A stretch of 8,957 bases of DNA from positions 1,660 through 10,616 of the forward strand of contig DCAL01000053.1 of the NCBI GenBank assembly GCA_002311975.1, written 5' to 3'. The notes below the pieces were generated by a model. That model ran no database searches and was not told the origin of the DNA. It saw nothing but the letters and a program-made list of their open reading frames with translations. Positions 6,210 to 8,957 of the stretch are shown one piece after another (position 1 is the stretch's first letter; each line of letters opens with the position of its first letter). The DNA is from Fidelibacterota bacterium UBA1134 (GTDB lineage Bacteria > Fidelibacterota > Marinisomatia > Marinisomatales > S15-B10). Position numbers and translations under genes: made by a program.

Positions 6210-7085
6210 ATGGCTGTTATTCTTATCACAGGTTGTTCCAGTGGGTTCGGTATGCTGTCGTCCGCAAGACTGGCGGCGTCCGGCCATGCTGTCTATGCCA
6301 CTATGAGAAACTTGGACAAGAAGGGTGATCTCCTTGAAGAGGTGGAAAGGCGGGGAACTCAAGTCCAGTTAATGCGGCTGGATGTGACAGACGATGAGAG
6401 TATACAAGCCGTCGTTGAACGGATCGAGTCCGAAGAAGGGCGGCTGGACGTGCTCATCAACAACGCGGGCTACGGCATCGCCGGCTTCTTTGAAGATCTG
6501 TCTGAACAGGAAATCAGGGATCAGATGGAGACCAATTTTTTTGGCATCCAGAAAGTGACACGGCATGCTCTGCCGCTTATGCGGAATACGGCGGCGGACC
6601 GCGGGGGCGTCAAGATTATCAACATCTCCAGTGTTCAGGGGAGATTGCCCATCCCGGGATTGGGTGCCTACGCCACCTCAAAGTGGGCCTTGGAAGGGTA
6701 TAGTGAGGGACTCTATCATGAGTTGCAGCCATTTGGCATTCATGTGGTATCAGTGGAGCCCGGTGCATACAGAACAAAGATTCTGGTGGAGAACGGCAGA
6801 ATGGCGGCGGGGGCCAAGGATGAAGATAGTCCATATGCGCCGTTCACTGCTGTTTTTAAGAAGAAAATCCGGCGGCAGCTCGAGAAAGAAGCTCCGAATC
6901 TGGGCGGTGACGCCGAAGTTGTGGCCCGGCTCATCGAAAAGATTATCGATACTTCCCGCCCGCGCTTCCGCTATCTCATCGGGGGTCAGGCGCACCTGAG
7001 TGTATTGCTTCGGAGTCTCTTACCCTTCCCATGGTTCTCAAGATTAATCAGACGAGCTATGTTCGGCAAGGTCGAAGTACACTAG
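6210..7085 (+). CDS. Short-chain dehydrogenase/reductase (SDR), classical type
   Basis: A 291-residue soluble oxidoreductase. The cofactor-binding motif is TGCSSGFG (T7-G14), followed by D58 in LDVTD, the structural NNAG motif (84-87) and N109 of the catalytic tetrad. The catalytic set is S141 (in NISSVQGR), Y154 and K158 (YATSK), with the usual 13-residue and YxxxK spacings. PGAYRT (184-189) follows the active site. The C-terminus is about 40 residues longer than the minimal SDR and basic (PFPWFSRLIRRAMFGK), which may contact a membrane or a bulky substrate. This layout is that of the 'SDR family oxidoreductase', retinol-dehydrogenase-like group, which reduces or oxidises hydroxyl/keto groups using NAD(P)(H). 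R33 after the second strand (ATMRN) suggests NADP(H) preference; that is inference. The gene is transcribed alone, divergent from the kinase gene and convergent with the gene at 7159. Confidence 0.9.
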   Translation: MAVILITGCSSGFGMLSSARLAASGHAVYATMRNLDKKGDLLEEVERRGTQVQLMRLDVTDDESIQAVVERIESEEGRLDVLINNAGYGIAGFFEDLSEQEIRDQMETNFFGIQKVTRHALPLMRNTAADRGGVKIINISSVQGRLPIPGLGAYATSKWALEGYSEGLYHELQPFGIHVVSVEPGAYRTKILVENGRMAAGAKDEDSPYAPFTAVFKKKIRRQLEKEAPNLGGDAEVVARLIEKIIDTSRPRFRYLIGGQAHLSVLLRSLLPFPWFSRLIRRAMFGKVEVH

Positions 7086-7108
7086 TTTCCCGCGCTTCCC
7101 TTTGCTAG

Positions 7109-7128
7109 AGGTTCACAGTTGTAGACCT
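7109..7128. terminator. Imperfect palindrome between convergent genes
   Basis: AGGTTCACA (7109-7117) and TGTAGACCT (7120-7128) pair with one G-T wobble and one mismatch, leaving a tight loop. It sits 24 nt after the SDR stop in the 73-base gap to the convergent gene and has no following T-tract on either strand. A weak bidirectional transcription end is the most I would claim. Confidence 0.2.
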
Positions 7129-7158
7129 TCAATCTTAGGGGACTATCAGATCAGGAAG

Positions 7159-7530
7159 CTATTTTTTGTCAGAGGCGGACTGCCCTCTGTCAACTTCAAA
7201 TCCTATCGGCTTCCTGAATGGTGACGGGAAATCAAATCCCTCTCTGTTGGGAAAGTGGACAAGGGTGGCAACATTTCCCCACGGAACAAAGACCGAGGCG
7301 TCTATCTGTTCCCGCTGGACCTGTTCTGGCGGGAGCGGCTTGCCGTGTTCATCTTCTGAGACTACCACCTCGAAGTCTGGATGTTCCAGCCAGATACCGT
7401 AGTTGTCGTATCCAACGATGCGGGCGTAAAAATCTTGAGAGGTAATGCCGATTCTTTTCATCGTTTCCATCTCGTGGAGCACTGCCAGAACAATATCGTT
7501 GACCGTATCTTCTATTTTCATCATAACCAT
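7159..7530 (-). CDS. Hypothetical protein, unknown function
   Basis: A 123-residue soluble protein that I do not recognise. The first 25 or so residues (MKIEDTVNDIVLAVLHEMETMKR) look like an amphipathic helix. They are followed by a region of probable short strands: DFYARIVGYDNYGIWLEHP, then FEVVVSEDEHGKPLPPEQ, then IDASVFVPWGNVATLVHFP. The last part, IDASVFVPWGNVATLVHF, resembles the closing strands of small SH3- or LSm-like barrels, but this is only an impression. There is no signal peptide, membrane segment or Cys. The C-terminal tail (RGQSASDKK) is polar. I chose the ATG at 7530 because GAGGTGAG lies 4-5 nt upstream; a GTG at 7539 would destroy that spacing, and ATGs at 7524 and 7521 are further alternatives. 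The gene stands alone between the SDR gene and the PAP2/barrel operon. The acidic, well-formed sequence and good ribosome binding site make it very likely real. Confidence 0.7.
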   Translation of the reverse strand: MVMMKIEDTVNDIVLAVLHEMETMKRIGITSQDFYARIVGYDNYGIWLEHPDFEVVVSEDEHGKPLPPEQVQREQIDASVFVPWGNVATLVHFPNREGFDFPSPFRKPIGFEVDRGQSASDKK

Positions 7531-7538
7531 GGGTCTCA
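7531..7538 (-). promoter_or_regulatory. Ribosome binding site deciding the start of the 123-residue protein
   Basis: On the minus strand, GAGGTGAG ends 4 nt before the ATG at 7530. It overlaps the GTG that would otherwise allow a start three codons earlier, so the ATG is preferred. Confidence 0.5.
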
Positions 7539-7625
7539 CCTCATATGCTTAATATGTACTGTGAGAAAATAACCACCATAATGATAACATCAAATCTGGA
7601 TGTGCATCATCCAATGAAAATACGA

Positions 7626-8213
7626 TCACCACTGGCCAGCGCGGGGTTTGTTGCGATCATGAGTCCGGTGTCCCAAAGTGATGCCAATGCCAATCCCCAG
7701 TTCAAGATATCTCGACCCTCCTGAGCCTTGAAAAGCAACACGGCTGCCGGGAAATGACATGAACGGAACACCGAGCTGCCGGTGATAGTCCCGCAACTCC
7801 ATTCTTAGCAAGAAGCGTTGCCTGATGGGGACTTTGATTCCCGCCCCGAAAATGAAAAGGTTGTCACTCTCGTCAGTTACAGAGGCAATCCCTAGGGAAG
7901 TGAAGCTGCGCATATATCGATCGCCGCGAAAAGTAAACTCCAAGCTGGCTGCGAGGGAGGAAACAGTTTTGGTACCTTCGCTTTCCAGCGCATCGAAAGT
8001 GGCACCCGAGTAGGCGATTTCGACGCCCAGTCTCGGGGATAAATTCCAGACACCGTCGAGACCCAATCCCCATCCGCTGTGATAGTCCTCACGCGGCATT
8101 AGCAGACTGGCGCCTCCCGTTACCTCAAACTGACTGAATGGCCGCAGAGGCTGAGCCTCGAGAGAAGAGAGAATGAGGCTTGCTGCAAGCAGGCATCGAA
8201 TGAATCCGGTCAT
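7626..8213 (-). CDS. Small outer-membrane beta-barrel protein
   Basis: A 195-residue predicted outer-membrane protein. It has a signal peptide, MTGFIRCLLAASLILSSLEA, with likely cleavage after SLEA or AQP. Glycine- and aromatic-rich amphipathic strands follow: FEVTGGASLLMP, GWGLGLDGVWNLSPRLGVEIAYSG, SLAASLEFTFRG, SFTSLGIASVT, LFIFGAGIKVPI, RFLLRMELRDYH and YLELGIGIGITLGH. This is the eight-stranded OmpA/OmpX-like barrel layout, with an acidic loop (TDESDNLF). No peptidoglycan-binding domain is present. The ATG overlaps the TGA of the phosphatase gene (ATGA), there is no strong ribosome binding site, and translation is therefore probably coupled. Function is unknown; the pairing with an envelope phosphatase is suggestive but not proof of a shared role. 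The C-terminal tail (RTHDRNKPRAGQW) is basic and ends in an aromatic residue. Confidence 0.72.
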   Translation of the reverse strand: MTGFIRCLLAASLILSSLEAQPLRPFSQFEVTGGASLLMPREDYHSGWGLGLDGVWNLSPRLGVEIAYSGATFDALESEGTKTVSSLAASLEFTFRGDRYMRSFTSLGIASVTDESDNLFIFGAGIKVPIRQRFLLRMELRDYHRQLGVPFMSFPGSRVAFQGSGGSRYLELGIGIGITLGHRTHDRNKPRAGQW

Positions 8214-8866
8214 TTCACTTTGTTGGATGGTAAGGAGAAAGCGAAAGTTAAAGAAAACGGAGGTGCCCGGCTGGCGAGCTTGTCACTGTTTTCGTCCGTG
8301 GTATCCTCCTTTGTCATGATTATGCCCAGTGTTGCTCCCAGCAGTACCCCTGCCATGACGTCACTGAGATAGTGGTTGCCCACATAAACTTGACTGTAAG
8401 CAGATGCGATGACATAGGCGAGGGCGGGAAGTTTCGCCTCTGGGTGGTAGTGTGAATAGATGGCGGCAAAGAGAGCCGAGGATGCTGCATGTCCTGAAGG
8501 GAATGAAGGTGTAATCCTTGTGTTCCAGAGGCGCGGCTGATAGCGCCGTTGCGGCCGCTCCCGCCTGACGCTGTACTTGATGAAACCGGTGAGCGCGTAG
8601 GTGGCGAGAATGGCGGAAGTGGAAAGCCGCGAGCTGTTGGGATAGATGGAGTTTTGCGCGGGATACCAGAGATCAAAAGTGGTGCTGTAATCAATAATGG
8701 GAGACCCCAGAGCCAGTGCTTCCATGAAGTAGTCGAGAGCCAATAGCGAATTATCACCCTCGAGAATTCGACTCATTCTTCGGTCGAGATCGATCGGTGA
8801 TTCACCCTCAGCGTGTGTGCAAAATAAGGTGATGACAAGCAGAGTGGCAAGCGTGCAGCGGAACAT
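8210..8866 (-). CDS. PAP2-superfamily phosphatase (membrane-associated)
   Basis: A 218-residue protein with an N-terminal signal peptide or anchor (about residues 1-20, TLATLLVITLFCTHAEG). It carries three PAP2/acid-phosphatase motifs: KYSVRRERP (K97 to P105, fits KxxxxxxRP), PSFPSGH (120-126, H126 catalytic) and SQVYVGNHYLSD (158-169; H165 is the nucleophile and D169 supports it). The third motif normally begins SR; here residue 159 is Gln (CAA, 8390-8392). Hydrophobic helices surround the motifs (about 82-97, 126-139, 146-160, 168-184). Family members remove phosphate from lipid phosphates such as undecaprenyl pyrophosphate or phosphatidylglycerophosphate on the outer face of the inner membrane; the substrate here is not determinable. 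The ATG shares one base with the TAA of ligA (TAATG), and the stop overlaps the next start, so the three genes form a tight transcription unit. Confidence 0.87.
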   Translation of the reverse strand: MFRCTLATLLVITLFCTHAEGESPIDLDRRMSRILEGDNSLLALDYFMEALALGSPIIDYSTTFDLWYPAQNSIYPNSSRLSTSAILATYALTGFIKYSVRRERPQRRYQPRLWNTRITPSFPSGHAASSALFAAIYSHYHPEAKLPALAYVIASAYSQVYVGNHYLSDVMAGVLLGATLGIIMTKEDTTDENSDKLASRAPPFSLTFAFSLPSNKVK

Positions 8867-8957
8867 TACTTTATCAGTTTCAGGAATTCCTCTTCCGTCA
8901 AAACGGCAATGCCAAGTTCCTGAGCCTTCTTCAGTTTGCTCCCGGCCTTGAGACCGG
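8866..8957 (-). CDS. ligA: NAD-dependent DNA ligase, C-terminal end (BRCT domain), truncated by the window edge
   Basis: The minus strand from 8955 reads GLKAGSKLKKAQELGIAVL, then TEEEFLKLIK and TAA at 8868-8866. This is the last part of the BRCT domain that ends LigA: the 'GSKLxKAxxLGIxVLTEEEFLxLI' pattern is typical of that enzyme. LigA seals nicks in duplex DNA using NAD+ in replication and repair. Only 30 codons are visible, so adenylation, OB-fold and zinc-finger regions cannot be checked. Another BRCT-ending protein is conceivable but less likely. The stop codon overlaps the PAP2 start by one base. Confidence 0.8.
   Translation of the reverse strand, partial: GLKAGSKLKKAQELGIAVLTEEEFLKLIK

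Noticed and set aside
7598..7612. Small hairpin GGATG-TGCAT-CATCC after the beta-barrel gene
   Set aside because: The stem is only 5 bp and no T-tract follows on the minus strand, so it cannot be supported as a terminator.
1..8957. Defence system, CRISPR array, insertion sequence, prophage or RNA gene
   Set aside because: I looked for spaced direct repeats, transposase or integrase motifs, nuclease or toxin-antitoxin pairs and tRNA-like ends on both strands and found none.

Overview
The window looks like chromosomal DNA of a Gram-negative bacterium. Two genes encode predicted secreted outer-membrane beta-barrels, one encodes a membrane phosphatase with a signal peptide, and an ABC-2 exporter is present. 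Base composition is mid-GC, genes are packed into short overlapping operons, and several starts have strong Shine-Dalgarno sequences. The protein flavour, and two sites resembling the Bacteroidota-type -7 element, fit a lineage of the wider FCB group (for example Marinimicrobia-like bacteria). This placement is a guess: no rRNA or tRNA gene is present to anchor it. No mobile element, CRISPR array or defence locus was found.

Layout. (1) 1-1093, plus: the 3' part of a nucleotide pyrophosphatase/phosphodiesterase gene. It is broken by an in-frame TGA and a later frameshift, although every metal-binding motif inside the window is preserved. (2) 1248-2483, plus: a stand-alone GltD-like FAD/NAD(P) oxidoreductase with its own promoter region. 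(3) 2585-5926, minus, transcribed right to left: a ROK-family sugar kinase, then a YadG-like ABC ATPase, a YadH-like ABC-2 permease overlapping it by 8 nt, and a DUF481-like outer-membrane protein starting (TTG) one base after the permease stop. (4) 5927-6209: a divergent intergenic region with short direct and inverted repeats and the promoter of the next gene. (5) 6210-7085, plus: a classical short-chain dehydrogenase/reductase. (6) 7159-7530, minus: a small soluble protein of unknown function. (7) 7626-8957, minus: the last 30 codons of NAD-dependent DNA ligase (ligA), then a PAP2-type phosphatase and a small outer-membrane beta-barrel, each start overlapping the previous stop.

How the genes relate. 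The ATPase and permease should form one exporter, and the adjoining outer-membrane protein may be co-expressed with it. The PAP2 phosphatase and the beta-barrel gene are translationally coupled and both act in the envelope; ligA upstream is probably only a transcriptional neighbour. The sugar kinase, oxidoreductase and SDR look like independent metabolic genes.

Overall this is an ordinary housekeeping/envelope region. The points most worth a second look are the interrupted phosphodiesterase, the inverted low-complexity repeats at 5938-6056, the PAP2 protein with Gln in place of the motif-3 Arg, and the small orphan protein.
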